From NCBI GenBank assembly GCA_016716265.1, contig JADJWQ010000006.1:2383501-2447500 (forward strand): DNA of 64,000 bases. The letters are read 5' to 3'. The DNA is from Planctomycetota bacterium (GTDB lineage Bacteria; Planctomycetota; UBA1135; UBA2386). Positions 1-8,729 of the stretch are shown here, in pieces. The translations under genes and the position numbers were made by a program. How positions within the stretch are numbered: position 1 is the first letter of the stretch; each line of letters begins with the position of its first letter. Below the pieces are notes generated by a model, which saw only the letters and a list, made by a program, of their open reading frames with translations, searched no databases and was not told where the DNA came from.

Positions 1-225
1 CTGCTCGTCGGGCAGGTCGAGACGGACAAGGGCGCGCGCAGCAATGGCCTGCAGTTCCGCGCGACGAGCGACTCGGCCGGCGAGGCGGTCATTGCACAGG
101 TCCCGGTCGGTGCATACGAGCTGACCGGCCGCACGACCGATGGGCAGCTGGTGGTGGAGCCGTGTCGGGTGGTGGTGCGTGGGGGCAATGCAACGCAGAG
201 GGTCACGGCGATTCCGAGGCGATAG
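1..225 (+). CDS. C-terminal end of a CarboxypepD_reg / Ig-like domain protein (5' truncated by the window edge)
   Basis: Frame 1 is open from the first base to a TAG at 223-225 and gives 74 residues. The fragment begins LLVGQVETDKGARSNGLQF and continues with GAYELTGRTTDG and a final string of beta-strand-like segments. The pattern of GQV, A-G-E-A and V-P-V-G-A-Y-E-L matches the end of a carboxypeptidase-regulatory-like beta-sandwich, the same fold repeated in the large protein at 9883-12732. Such domains are usually found in secreted or surface proteins. The start and the rest of the protein lie outside the window, so its full function cannot be given. It converges on the minus-strand gene at 436-1281. 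Confidence 0.7.
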   Translation: MLVGQVETDKGARSNGLQFRATSDSAGEAVIAQVPVGAYELTGRTTDGQLVVEPCRVVVRGGNATQRVTAIPRR

Positions 226-367
226 GAGGTGGGCCGGCGGAGCAGGGCAGTGAGCTGGAGCGATCGCCTTCGCCCTCTGGCCACCGAGCCGCGCCACGCG
301 CCACGGTCGCCGACGAGGCGCATGGCACGCCGGCGGCGTCGATCGCGAGCCGCGTGAGAGCGAGCAT

Positions 368-405
368 TGATGTAAAATCCGTGCCAGGTACCGATCGGAA
401 GTCAG
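368..405 (-). repeat. 38-bp intergenic element, copy 1
   Basis: Read on the minus strand, this begins CTGACTTCCGATC and ends TTTTACATCA. It matches 19305-19342 on the plus strand at 32 of 38 positions, with no gaps. It lies 30 bp beyond the stop codon of the FAD-subunit gene (436-1281) on that gene's coding strand. Copy 2 overlaps the stop codon of the subtilase gene. It is one of the few AT-containing patches in the window. Its function is unknown; a 3'-end processing, termination or small-RNA role is possible but only inferred. Confidence 0.6.
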
Positions 406-435
406 GGGGCAGCACGACCCGATGGCGCCGCGGGC

Positions 436-1281
436 TCAGCACGAAGGCAGCGCGGCGAGCAGCCGGACCAGCACGCGCGCGAGCACGGTGCTGCGGTAGC
501 GGGCGGTCGAGCGGACGTCGTCGCAGGGCGCCGTATCGGCGGCGACGCTCGCGGCGACCGCGTCCGCGAGTCCGCCGGGCGGCAGCCCCTCGAACAGCGC
601 GCGCTCGAGCGTCGTCAGGCGCACCGTGCGATCGGCGACCGCGCCGGCGGCGATCCGCGCGGCGGTGACGACCCCGCCGTCCGCGGCGATCGCGAGCGCG
701 ACGACCAGCTTGGCGATCGATTGCGCGCGGCGCGTGCCGACCTTGCGGAACGCGCGCAGCTCACGCGCGGGCCGGGGTGGCACCACGATGCCCTCGATCA
801 GCTCGTCGGGGCGGCGCGCGGTCGCGCGGTAGCCGGTCACGAAGTCCTCGACCGGCAGCACGCGCGCGCCGGTGGCCGACCGCAATGCCACCTGCGCTCC
901 CAATGCGAAGAGCACCGGCACCAGATCGGCCGCGGGCGACGCCGTGCCGAGATTGCCACCGATCGTCGCACGGTTCTGGATCTGCGCGGCGCCGACCTCG
1001 CGCGCGGCGATCGCGAGCAGGTCGGCGTGCGCGGTCACCGCGGCGCTGTGCAGCAACTCGGTGCACGTGGTGCCGGCACCGAGCCACAGGCCGTCGTCGA
1101 CCGGGCGGATCCCGCGCAGCTCGGGCACCGCGCCGACGTCCACGACGAGGTCGGGTGACGTGCGGCCGGCGGCCAGCTCGACCATCAGGTCGGTCCCGCC
1201 GGCCAGCACGCGCGACGCGGCGGTCGCGTCGCGCAGCGCGGCGAGCGCCTCGTCGAGCGAGCGTGCCGAGATCACCCTCAC
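436..1281 (-). CDS. FAD-binding (medium) subunit of a xanthine dehydrogenase-type molybdenum hydroxylase
   Basis: The 281-residue product is the FAD subunit (CoxM/XdhB/CutM type). It passes electrons from the Fe-S subunit to an external acceptor. Visible signatures are the flavin-binding LAGGTDLMVELAAG near residue 30 and the ATIGGNLGTASPAADLVPVL motif near residue 105; both are typical of the FAD_binding_5 fold. A C-terminal CO_deh_flav_C-like region follows. The length is normal for the family. The GTG start at 1281 is chosen because its GTGA overlaps the TGA of the upstream Fe-S subunit gene, which implies translational coupling. It is the last gene of the operon. The substrate cannot be read from this subunit. 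Confidence 0.9.
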   Translation of the reverse strand: MRVISARSLDEALAALRDATAASRVLAGGTDLMVELAAGRTSPDLVVDVGAVPELRGIRPVDDGLWLGAGTTCTELLHSAAVTAHADLLAIAAREVGAAQIQNRATIGGNLGTASPAADLVPVLFALGAQVALRSATGARVLPVEDFVTGYRATARRPDELIEGIVVPPRPARELRAFRKVGTRRAQSIAKLVVALAIAADGGVVTAARIAAGAVADRTVRLTTLERALFEGLPPGGLADAVAASVAADTAPCDDVRSTARYRSTVLARVLVRLLAALPSC

Positions 1282-1778
1282 GTCGGCTCCCCCCGCGCCG
1301 CCGCGGCGCGCAGCGCGGCCTCGACGATGGCGCCGTAGCCCGTGCAGCGGCACAGGTTGCCGGCCAACGCGTCGCGCGCGCCGCGCTCGTCCGGGGTGAC
1401 GCCGTCGCGCCGGCACGACTCCACCCAGGCGCGCGTCGCCACGATCATGCCGGGCGTGCAGATACCGCACTGCACGCCGCCGGCATCGAGGAACGCCTGC
1501 TGCTCGGGCTCGAAGCCGGCGCCCTCGATCGTCACGACGCTGCGGCCCTGCACCTGGCAGGCGGGCACGAGGCACGCCAGGACCGCCGCCCCGTCCACCA
1601 GCACGGTGCACGCGCCGCACTCGCCCTCGCCGCAACCCTCCTTGGTGCCGGTCAGCCCGAGATCCTCGCGCAGCACGTCGAGCAGCCGCCGCAGCGGCGG
1701 CGCCTGGAGCTGCTGCGGCCGGCCGTTCAGCGTGAACGTCAGCTCGATCGGTGGCGCGGCCTCGAACGGTCCCCTCAT
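1278..1778 (-). CDS. [2Fe-2S] (small) subunit of the molybdenum hydroxylase
   Basis: The product of 166 residues matches the small iron-sulfur subunit (CoxS/XdhC/CutS type), usually about 160 residues. The N-terminal plant-ferredoxin-like domain has the cluster motif GCGEGECGACTVLVDG, with the fourth Cys in VLACLV. The C-terminal helical [2Fe-2S]-binding domain has GGVQCGICTPGM and NLCRCTGY. All eight cluster cysteines are visible, so the protein should be functional. It carries electrons from the molybdopterin site to FAD. The ATG at 1778 overlaps the stop of the large-subunit gene as ATGA. The longer reading frame reaching upstream is only an extension through the neighbouring gene. Confidence 0.93.
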   Translation of the reverse strand: MRGPFEAAPPIELTFTLNGRPQQLQAPPLRRLLDVLREDLGLTGTKEGCGEGECGACTVLVDGAAVLACLVPACQVQGRSVVTIEGAGFEPEQQAFLDAGGVQCGICTPGMIVATRAWVESCRRDGVTPDERGARDALAGNLCRCTGYGAIVEAALRAAAARGEPT

Positions 1779-4018
1779 GACGTGCGCTCCCGCTGCTCGA
1801 GCAGCGCCAGCAGGCGCTCGGGCGTCGCCGGCACGCGGTCGGCGGGCACGCCGAGGGCATCCTCGATCGCGGCGAGCACCGCCGGGGCGCCGCCGTCCAT
1901 CGGCAGCTCGCCGACCCCCTTGGCCCCGAACGGCCCGTGCGCGTAGGGCTGCTCGACGATCGTGACGTCGAAGCGCGGTGCGTCCTTGGTGGTCGGGACG
2001 ATGCAGGTGGCGAGGCGATCCTGCTGCACGCGACCGTCGCGCGACGACACCACCTCGCACTGCGCCCAGCCGATCGCCTGCAGCGCACCGCCGGTGATCT
2101 GCCCCTCGACCAGCCGCGGCTGGATCGCCTTGCCCACGTCGACCGCCGTCGTCAGTCGCACGACGTCGACCTCGAGCGTGTCGAGATCGACCTCGACCTC
2201 GGCGACGTCGGCCGCCCAGCCGTAGCAGGGATAGGCGTCGCCGCGATACGTCGCCTGGTCCCAGACGAGCCCGGGTGGCGAACCGTAGACGTGCTCGACG
2301 ATGCCGTCGCCCCCGGCCGCCAGCCAGGCTCGCGCGCGGGAGCGGAAGTCCCCAGCGGCTCCCCCGATGCGCGCCGCGAGCTCCCGGCACGCGCTCGCGA
2401 GCACCGAGCCCACCACCATGCAGGTGCGCGAGGCGACCGTCGGCCCGGAGTCCGGCACCGCCGCGGTGTCGGGGACGGCGACGACGACGTCGCCCGGGTC
2501 GCATCCCAATGCGTCGGCCGCGATCGCGGTGAACACCGTCGTCGTGCCCTGGCCGATCTCGGTCGACCCCGCGGCCACCTCGGCGCGGCCGTCGGGCAGC
2601 AGGCGGATCGCGACGCGCCCCTTCAGCAGCTCCTCGCCCGAGCCGGTGAAGCCGGCGCCGTGGAAGAAGAACGACATGCCGAGGCCGCGCACCCGGCCGG
2701 AGTTCGACGAGGGGACGGCCATTGCCGGTGCGCACCAGCGGTGCCGGTCGATGCCGGTCCGCGCCGCCACGGCGTCGAGCACGGCGAGCGACCCCACGCT
2801 GTCGTGCAGCACCTGCCCGGTCGCCGTCGCGTCACCGAGGCGCAATGCATTGTGGCGGCGGAGCGCGAACGGATGCAGATCGAGCGCGCGCGCGATCCGG
2901 TCCATCTGTCGCTCGATCGCGAAGCAGGTCTGCGGTGCGCCGAACCCCCGGAACGCGCCACTCGGCACGTGGTTCGTCGCGACGACGCGGCCGCGGATGG
3001 CGACGTGCTCGCAGCGGTACGGCCCGCTGGCGTGGAGGCAGGCGCGCGACAGCACGACAGGCGACAGCGTCGTGTAGGCACCGCCGTCGAGCAGGACGTC
3101 GACGTCCATCGCCAGCAGCGTGCCGTCGGCGGCGACGAGCGTGCGGTGGTGCACGCGCGACGGATGGCGTTTGGGCGTGACGAGCAGATCCTCGTGGCGG
3201 TCGTACACGATGCGCACCGGACGCCCGGCGGCGCGCGCGAGCAACGCCGCATGACAGGCGACCACGGACGGGTACTCCTCCTTCCCACCGAAGCCGCCTC
3301 CGGTCGTCAGCTGCACGACGCGCGCGCGCTCGGGTGCGATGCCGAAGCACCGGGCGAGGGCCTTCCGCACGTAGTGCGGGCACTGCATCGAACCTCGCAC
3401 GACGACGGTGCCGTCCGCGTCCGCCGGCCACGCGACGCAGCCCTGCGGCTCGACGTACAGCTGCTCCTGGCTGTCGGTGCGCCAGGTGCCCTCGAACAGC
3501 CGCGCGCCGGGCGGTGGCGAGTCGAACCGGGCGCCGGGGTCGCCCTTGTCGATCGACACCTCGTGCAGCACGCGTGTCGCGGACTCGAAGTCGAGCTCCG
3601 CCGGCAACGGCTCGACGATCGGCCGCAACGCTGCCAATGCCGCCTCGAGCGTCGGGAGGTCGGGGGCCGCGACCAGCAGCAAGGGCTCACCGACGTGGCG
3701 CACGACGCGCTCGGCGAGGATCGGCTGGTCGTCCGACAGCAGCTCCTGGACGTTGTCGCCAGGGACGTCACCCGGGCCGACGACGACCACCCGCCGCCAG
3801 TCGAAGCCCGGCTTGCGCTCGATCCGCAGCACGCGGCCGTGGGCGATCGTCGAGCGGACGGCGCCGCCGTGCCATGCGCCGGCGACCGCGAGGTCCGCCA
3901 CGTAGACCGCGCGACCGCTGACCTTCGCAGGGCCGTCCGGACGCCCCAGATCGCTGCCGACGCAGGCGCTCACGTCCCGACGATCGCGCGCGACGCACGG
4001 CGGCGCAAGCGCGGTCAC
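1775..4018 (-). CDS. Molybdopterin-binding (large) subunit of a xanthine dehydrogenase / aldehyde oxidase family hydroxylase
   Basis: The 747-residue protein is the catalytic molybdenum subunit. It has the N-terminal Ald_Xan_dh_C domain followed by the molybdopterin-binding domain. Clear motifs are GGGFGGKE at about 240-247, GAFRGFGAPQ in the middle, and FGAKGVGE near the C-terminus, whose Glu (about E704) is the conserved catalytic base. The active-site loop reads RGFGAPQ instead of the AYRCSFR loop of aerobic CO dehydrogenase, so a hydroxylase of purines, aldehydes or N-heterocycles is more likely than CO oxidation. It lies 19 bp after the histidine kinase gene and overlaps the Fe-S gene. 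No XdhC-type maturation gene is present in the window. Confidence 0.92.
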   Translation of the reverse strand: MTALAPPCVARDRRDVSACVGSDLGRPDGPAKVSGRAVYVADLAVAGAWHGGAVRSTIAHGRVLRIERKPGFDWRRVVVVGPGDVPGDNVQELLSDDQPILAERVVRHVGEPLLLVAAPDLPTLEAALAALRPIVEPLPAELDFESATRVLHEVSIDKGDPGARFDSPPPGARLFEGTWRTDSQEQLYVEPQGCVAWPADADGTVVVRGSMQCPHYVRKALARCFGIAPERARVVQLTTGGGFGGKEEYPSVVACHAALLARAAGRPVRIVYDRHEDLLVTPKRHPSRVHHRTLVAADGTLLAMDVDVLLDGGAYTTLSPVVLSRACLHASGPYRCEHVAIRGRVVATNHVPSGAFRGFGAPQTCFAIERQMDRIARALDLHPFALRRHNALRLGDATATGQVLHDSVGSLAVLDAVAARTGIDRHRWCAPAMAVPSSNSGRVRGLGMSFFFHGAGFTGSGEELLKGRVAIRLLPDGRAEVAAGSTEIGQGTTTVFTAIAADALGCDPGDVVVAVPDTAAVPDSGPTVASRTCMVVGSVLASACRELAARIGGAAGDFRSRARAWLAAGGDGIVEHVYGSPPGLVWDQATYRGDAYPCYGWAADVAEVEVDLDTLEVDVVRLTTAVDVGKAIQPRLVEGQITGGALQAIGWAQCEVVSSRDGRVQQDRLATCIVPTTKDAPRFDVTIVEQPYAHGPFGAKGVGELPMDGGAPAVLAAIEDALGVPADRVPATPERLLALLEQRERTS

Positions 4019-4037
4019 TCCCCGGCCACGCGAGGTG

Positions 4038-5861
4038 TCAGGCGAGCACGGCGCGCGGATCGGCCACGCCGCCGCCCGGCCGGGCCTCGACGTGCACCGG
4101 GAACAGCGGCAACACGACGCGGACCGTCGTGCCCCGACCGAGGGCGCTGTCGAGCCCGATGCGGCCGCCGTGGTGGTCGACGATGTTCTTCGCGAGCGTC
4201 AGGCCGAGCCCGACCCCGGGCGATTTGTCGGTGAGCTGATCGCGCCCGACCTGGCAGAACGGCTCGAACACCCGCTGCAGGTCGTCCGCGGCGATCCCGC
4301 AGCCGTGGTCGGTGATCGCGACGATCACGCCGGCATCGGCGACGCTCGCGACGACCTCGATGGGCGCGCCCGGCGGACTGAACTTCAGCGCATTGTCGAG
4401 CACGTGCCTCCACAGCTGCACGAGCCGGTCGTGGTCGCCCGCGACGCAGACCGACCCGGCGGGCGCGCTGACCGTCACGCGCGCCTGAGCGTCGCCCGGG
4501 AGCGCACCGACCGCCGTCCGGACTGCGGCGAGTGGATCGACCGGCAGCAGCTCGGCGCCGCCACCCGCCGACAGATCGAGCACGTTCTCGACGAGCAGGT
4601 GCAGGTGCCGGGCCTGGTCGTCGATGATGTCGAGGAACTCCCGCTGCTGCGCCTCGTCGGCGCCGTCGACGTCGGCGAGTAGCTCGCTGTAGACCAGGAT
4701 CGACGTCAACGGCGTGCGCAGCTCGTGCGAGACGTTGGTCAGGAACTCGGCCTTCGCGCGCGCTGCGGCGAGTGCGGCGTCGCGGGCCGCGACCAGCTCG
4801 CGCTCGGTCGCCTCGCGGCGCGCGATGTTCTCGCGGAGCTGCGCGGTCATCGAGTTGAAGGCCCGCGCGAGCGCACCGAGCTCGTCGTCGCCGTCGTAGG
4901 TGACCGGGTGACGCATGTCGCCGCTGGCCACGCGCTGCGTGGCCCGCTCGAGCTCCGCGATCGGCGTCAGCATGCGCCGGATCTGCAGCATGCCGGTCAG
5001 GGTGACCAGCAGCAGCATGATCACGGCGGTGCAGGTCAAGAGCCATTGGAAGCCTCGCAGCGGCGCGAGCACGCGCGCGCTGGCGCTCGATTGCACGAGC
5101 AGCAGATCGGTGCCGAACCGTGGTCGCAGGAACAGGCGCCAGTAGCAGCCGATGTGATCCTCGCCGCCGAGCGTCCAGGCGAAGGTGCCGGACGACGAGC
5201 GCCGACCGATCGCGGTGCGCAACGCATCCGCGTCCGCGGGCTCGCCGGCCGGGCCGGACAGGTATTCCAGGTCGCCGCTGTACACGAGGACCTGGGCGCC
5301 GCTCGACCGCAGATCCTCCGGGTCGAACAGGTAGCCGTCGTCTGCCTCCGCGGCGACCAGACCTCCGTCGTCGAGCTGCCGCGCCAGCGTGATCACCGGC
5401 GCCGAGCGCGGTGATGCGTGCACCACCATCAGGCAATCGCCGGCAGCGAGGTGATCGAGCTGCCCGGGACTCAGCTCGCTGAGCGGCATGCGCCGTTCAC
5501 CGAAGATCGCCTCCGCCTCGGCACCGCGCTGCACCCACAGGGCGGCGAAACGCGCCCGGAGCTCGGCGCCGAGGCGATCCCGCACGAAGTCCGGGTTGCC
5601 GGCATTGTCGAGCAACACGGCGCGCGCGAGCTTCAGGTTCGCGTCCATGCCGATGAGGCGGGCGGCAAGGCTCATCCCGGCGCTCTTCGCGCCACGGTGC
5701 AGCTCCGTCTCCGTGGCATCGCGCAGCTGCTCGGACGCCTGGCGCAACGCCAGCCACGCGAATGCCACCAGCGGCAGCAGAGCGCAGATCGAGAACATCG
5801 CGATCATGCGTCGGCCGGTCCGGCTCGTCAGCAGGCGTGCGGTTCCGCGGGACACGGTCAC
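4038..5861 (-). CDS. Membrane-bound sensor histidine kinase with HAMP domain
   Basis: The 607-residue protein has a transmembrane helix at about 19-39, an extracytoplasmic sensor region of about 230 residues, a second helix at about 271-293, and a HAMP linker. A HisKA domain follows with the phospho-acceptor His in NVSHELRTPLTS (about H379). The HATPase_c domain shows the N box (NALKFS), G1 (DHGCGIA) and G2 (GVGLGLTLAKNIV). It should autophosphorylate in response to an envelope signal. No response regulator is encoded nearby. The GTG start at 5861 overlaps the stop of the preceding gene as GTGA. It is placed between a pseudopilin/membrane protein pair and the molybdenum hydroxylase, so the three are probably co-transcribed. 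Confidence 0.88.
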   Translation of the reverse strand: MTVSRGTARLLTSRTGRRMIAMFSICALLPLVAFAWLALRQASEQLRDATETELHRGAKSAGMSLAARLIGMDANLKLARAVLLDNAGNPDFVRDRLGAELRARFAALWVQRGAEAEAIFGERRMPLSELSPGQLDHLAAGDCLMVVHASPRSAPVITLARQLDDGGLVAAEADDGYLFDPEDLRSSGAQVLVYSGDLEYLSGPAGEPADADALRTAIGRRSSSGTFAWTLGGEDHIGCYWRLFLRPRFGTDLLLVQSSASARVLAPLRGFQWLLTCTAVIMLLLVTLTGMLQIRRMLTPIAELERATQRVASGDMRHPVTYDGDDELGALARAFNSMTAQLRENIARREATERELVAARDAALAAARAKAEFLTNVSHELRTPLTSILVYSELLADVDGADEAQQREFLDIIDDQARHLHLLVENVLDLSAGGGAELLPVDPLAAVRTAVGALPGDAQARVTVSAPAGSVCVAGDHDRLVQLWRHVLDNALKFSPPGAPIEVVASVADAGVIVAITDHGCGIAADDLQRVFEPFCQVGRDQLTDKSPGVGLGLTLAKNIVDHHGGRIGLDSALGRGTTVRVVLPLFPVHVEARPGGGVADPRAVLA

Positions 5862-6517
5862 ACCGTCTCGATCGCAACGGGCTCGAGTTGCTCTGCCGCG
5901 GCCGCGCCGGTCGCGACCCGGTCGTGGTCCGGCGGCTGGAACTCCTGCAGCGCCCGGCCGAGCCGACTCGCGGCGTCCTCGACGCACGAGAAGCGCTCGC
6001 GGAGCTCCGGCAGGTCCTGGAGCGCAGACCGGATGGACGCGACCAGCACGGCGTGACCGTCGCGGAGCTCCCGCAGGTGCCCGTCCACCCGCTCGATCGC
6101 GGTGTTCAGGAGCGCGACCTCGGTCTTCAGCCAGTCGTGCTTCCGCGTGGTCAGGCGGGGCGGGATCCGCTTCTGGTCGAGCGCCTGGAGCATCCGCCGC
6201 ACGCGCACCATCGGACCTGCGACCCGGTGCGAGTCGTGGATCGCCGCGAGCGTCGGCAGCAGCAGGCTCACGACGATGATCCACCACAGGTTGTGGTGGA
6301 TGTGCAGGAACACGGTCGCGGCATCGGCGACGGTGGCGCGGTCGTTCCCCGGCGATTCGAAGTCGTGGACGATCGGCATCAGCAGGCCCGCGAGGATCGC
6401 GACCAGCAGGAACACCGACAGCACGACCGCCCGCGCGACGGCGCGGAGCTGGAACGGACGATCGACGATGAAGTGCCTGCGCAGGAGCCACCGCGGGCCT
6501 CTCGGCTCTGATCGCAT
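5858..6517 (-). CDS. Two-helix membrane protein with an SHRVAGP motif (chemoreceptor/HAMP-like)
   Basis: The 219-residue protein has a transmembrane helix near residues 28-50 and another near 75-95, separated by a short extracytoplasmic loop. It then has SHRVAGPMVRVRRML and a long charged helical tail. The H-R-x-A-G-P motif just after a membrane helix is found in HAMP-linked signalling proteins of several delta-proteobacteria and planctomycetes. The tail (about 110-200) is predicted coiled coil from its heptad-like Leu pattern. There is no kinase or methyl-accepting signalling domain. It starts 1 bp after the pseudopilin gene and overlaps the histidine kinase, so it may form a sensing complex with that kinase. 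The partnership is inferred from gene order only. Confidence 0.75.
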   Translation of the reverse strand: MRSEPRGPRWLLRRHFIVDRPFQLRAVARAVVLSVFLLVAILAGLLMPIVHDFESPGNDRATVADAATVFLHIHHNLWWIIVVSLLLPTLAAIHDSHRVAGPMVRVRRMLQALDQKRIPPRLTTRKHDWLKTEVALLNTAIERVDGHLRELRDGHAVLVASIRSALQDLPELRERFSCVEDAASRLGRALQEFQPPDHDRVATGAAAAEQLEPVAIETV

Positions 6518-6518
6518 G

Positions 6519-7250
6519 TCAGTACCTCTCCGCGACTCCGAAGTAGCCGCCGTCGTTGGCGCGAATGACGTCGTCCAGCGACATCGTCTGGCTCAATGCG
6601 GCGGCCGTCTGCCCGTCCGGCCCCAGGCTGAACAGGTCGTAGTCGGTATTGAGCGGGAACATGTAGCGATCGCGACGGCGCGTCGCCTCCACCGGCACCG
6701 CGACGGCGACGCTCGCGGTGCCCTCCGCGATCGCCGTGACGAGACCGGCCTGCTCGGTGTCGGTCAGCGTCCGGGCCGTCACGGTGATCAGCTCGGTGAT
6801 CGTCGTCGGCGCATCCGTGACTGCCACCGGAGCAGGGCTCGGACCGCCACCGCCCGAGCCGCTCGAGCCGCCCGCCACCGCGCCGCTGAACGCGCCCGGG
6901 TCGACCAGCCCGGCGCTGACCGCCCAGGCCAGGCCGTCGCCGGTCCCGGTGCTGTAGTTCAGGTAGCAGTACGGTGTCCCCCACGGGTCCCGGCGCCCTC
7001 CGAAGCCGACCTCGTACAGAGTCAGCGGCAGCACTCCCGAGTTGGTCGCCCGGTAGTGGTCGATCGCCGTGCTGATCGTCCGCAGCTCCTCGGTCGCCTT
7101 CGTGGTGCGCGCCGTGCGCAACGCGCTCTGGTATGCCGGCAAGCCGACCGACGCGATGACCGCCAGGATCGTCACGACGATCATGATCTCGACCAGCGTG
7201 AAGCCGGCGTCGCGCACGCGTGGCTGCCGAGGATGCACGCGGTATGTCAT
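6519..7250 (-). CDS. Type II secretion GspG-like major pseudopilin
   Basis: The 243-residue protein starts with a short basic leader and the class III prepilin motif, with cleavage expected after Gly16 and a mature start of FTLVEIMIVVTILAVIASV. The Glu at mature position 5 is present. The rest has a GspG-like head: a helix with RTARTTKATEELRTIS, then RRDPWGTPYCYLN, and the C-terminal signature DYDLFSLGPDGQ. GspG proteins are usually about 140-150 residues. This one is longer because of a Gly/Ser/Pro-rich and Thr/Ala-rich insert between the DPWG block and the C-terminal signature. No other secretion (gsp) gene is adjacent, so it is an orphan pseudopilin in a signalling/oxidoreductase operon. 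Confidence 0.85.
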   Translation of the reverse strand: MTYRVHPRQPRVRDAGFTLVEIMIVVTILAVIASVGLPAYQSALRTARTTKATEELRTISTAIDHYRATNSGVLPLTLYEVGFGGRRDPWGTPYCYLNYSTGTGDGLAWAVSAGLVDPGAFSGAVAGGSSGSGGGGPSPAPVAVTDAPTTITELITVTARTLTDTEQAGLVTAIAEGTASVAVAVPVEATRRRDRYMFPLNTDYDLFSLGPDGQTAAALSQTMSLDDVIRANDGGYFGVAERY

Positions 7251-7390
7251 CGTCCGCGGTCACCGAGCTGCTTGACCGCGCTGTATCAACGCCGCGTCGC
7301 GATTCGCCACACTCCGGACCGCACTGTCGATCGGTCGGACGGCGATCGTCCGGAGTCGCCCCCTGCCGGCGCAACGGCAGCCGGTCGCGG

Positions 7391-8650
7391 TCAGCCGCGC
7401 CGGTACGGCTCGGGTGGGAACAGCGCCCGCAGATCGCGGCGGATCAGCTCGGGCGTCACCGTGTAGCCCGCCGCGTCGAGCTCGCTGTAGCGCTCGCACA
7501 ATGGGTCGGCGAGCCAGTCGCGCGACCGGCTCCACTTGAAGACGAGCTGCTCGAGCACGCGGGCGTCCGAGTGCTGCGGGACGAAGGTCGGGCCGAGCAG
7601 GTCGAGTCTGAGGCGCGTGATCTCCTCGACGGACGGGCGGTTGTTCAGGAACCACCAGCAGCCGAACGGGGTGAGGTTCGCGAGCTTGCGGGCGGCGACG
7701 CACAAGGCGTGCTGGGATTCGCGCGTCAAGGTCGTGACGAGGAACTGCACGTCGCCGTGGTCGTGCACGAGGCGTTCGAGCTCGGCGACGTCGATCGCGC
7801 CGAGACCATCGCCGGCGAGCCGCAGGCGCGGCTGCACGCCGCGCCGCACACCGATCATCAGCGCGACCGGTGTGCCGAGCTCGCGCGCGGCGGGGAGCAC
7901 CGACTCGACGAGCATGCGCAACCAGGGCGCGTCGCCGCCCGGATACCCGAGCTCCGGCGGCAGGCTGACCGCCATGTAGCGGGCGTCGATGCGCCGGTGC
8001 CAGTCGCACAGGTAGCGGCGCAGCTCGGCCGCGCTGCGCGCGCCGCCCACCGGGTCGACGTCGTAGCCGAGCGCACGCAGCTCGGCCGCGCCGGCGGCGC
8101 CCGCCATGATCGCCGAGTCGAGGCGCAGCGCCGCGTGGAACCGCGGGTCCCGCTCGAAACCGCGATCCCAGACGGCGCGCTCCGCGGCGTCGAGCGGGTC
8201 GTTCGTCATGCAGACGGCGCCCAGCCCGGCGAGGCGGAACGTCCGGTCGACGCGCTCCCCCGGCGGCAGCGCCGCGAACGCCTCACGGGCCTGCCGGAGG
8301 TCGGTGGCGCGCGGATCGATCCCGAACCGGGACCACAGCTCGCACACGGCCCGCCCGACCTCCGACAGCGGGCTGCGCTCGACGAACAGCTCGCGCCAGA
8401 CGAGGTCCGCCTGGGCGGGGCGGGGCAACGCGAAGAACTCCTCCGGCGAGAGGCCCGGGCACGCGCGGAACAGCTCGGCGACGTGGTAGTGATAGGTCAG
8501 CAGCTCGTCCACGCCGGACAGCAGCAGGTCGCCCATCGCGGGGTCGAACAGGTGCGTGTGCAGGTCGGTGATCGGCAGCGCGCCGAGCTCGGTGCGGACG
8601 AGCTCGGCGAGAGCCCCGCGCAGCGCATGCGTGCGGTCGACCGTGTCCAT
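7391..8650 (-). CDS. Glucuronate isomerase (UxaC)-like amidohydrolase-fold protein
   Basis: The 419-residue product resembles the uronate isomerase branch of the amidohydrolase superfamily, which interconverts glucuronate and fructuronate. N-terminal ITDLHTHLFDPAMGDLLL supplies the HxH metal motif, and the following YHYHVAELFR is typical. C-terminal WWFLNNRPSVEEITR and FVPQHSDARVLEQL carry the conserved tail seen in planctomycetal proteins of this group. Canonical UxaC is about 470 residues, so this is a shorter relative and its substrate may differ. ATG 8650 is preferred over an upstream ATG because the extra residues have no family character. It lies 140 bp upstream of the pseudopilin gene on the same strand and diverges from 8773. 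Confidence 0.75.
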   Translation of the reverse strand: MDTVDRTHALRGALAELVRTELGALPITDLHTHLFDPAMGDLLLSGVDELLTYHYHVAELFRACPGLSPEEFFALPRPAQADLVWRELFVERSPLSEVGRAVCELWSRFGIDPRATDLRQAREAFAALPPGERVDRTFRLAGLGAVCMTNDPLDAAERAVWDRGFERDPRFHAALRLDSAIMAGAAGAAELRALGYDVDPVGGARSAAELRRYLCDWHRRIDARYMAVSLPPELGYPGGDAPWLRMLVESVLPAARELGTPVALMIGVRRGVQPRLRLAGDGLGAIDVAELERLVHDHGDVQFLVTTLTRESQHALCVAARKLANLTPFGCWWFLNNRPSVEEITRLRLDLLGPTFVPQHSDARVLEQLVFKWSRSRDWLADPLCERYSELDAAGYTVTPELIRRDLRALFPPEPYRRG

Positions 8651-8729
8651 ACGGGCGAGGATACCGTGTGCGGCGGGACGGTCGCGCGACTCCGGAGCCG
8701 GATCCTCGGCCGCGTGCGCCGGCACCTGC

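Noticed and set aside
1775..4018. Aerobic carbon monoxide dehydrogenase (CoxL) assignment for the molybdenum subunit
   Set aside because: The active-site loop reads RGFGAPQ and lacks the Cys-containing AYRCSFR loop of form I CO dehydrogenase.
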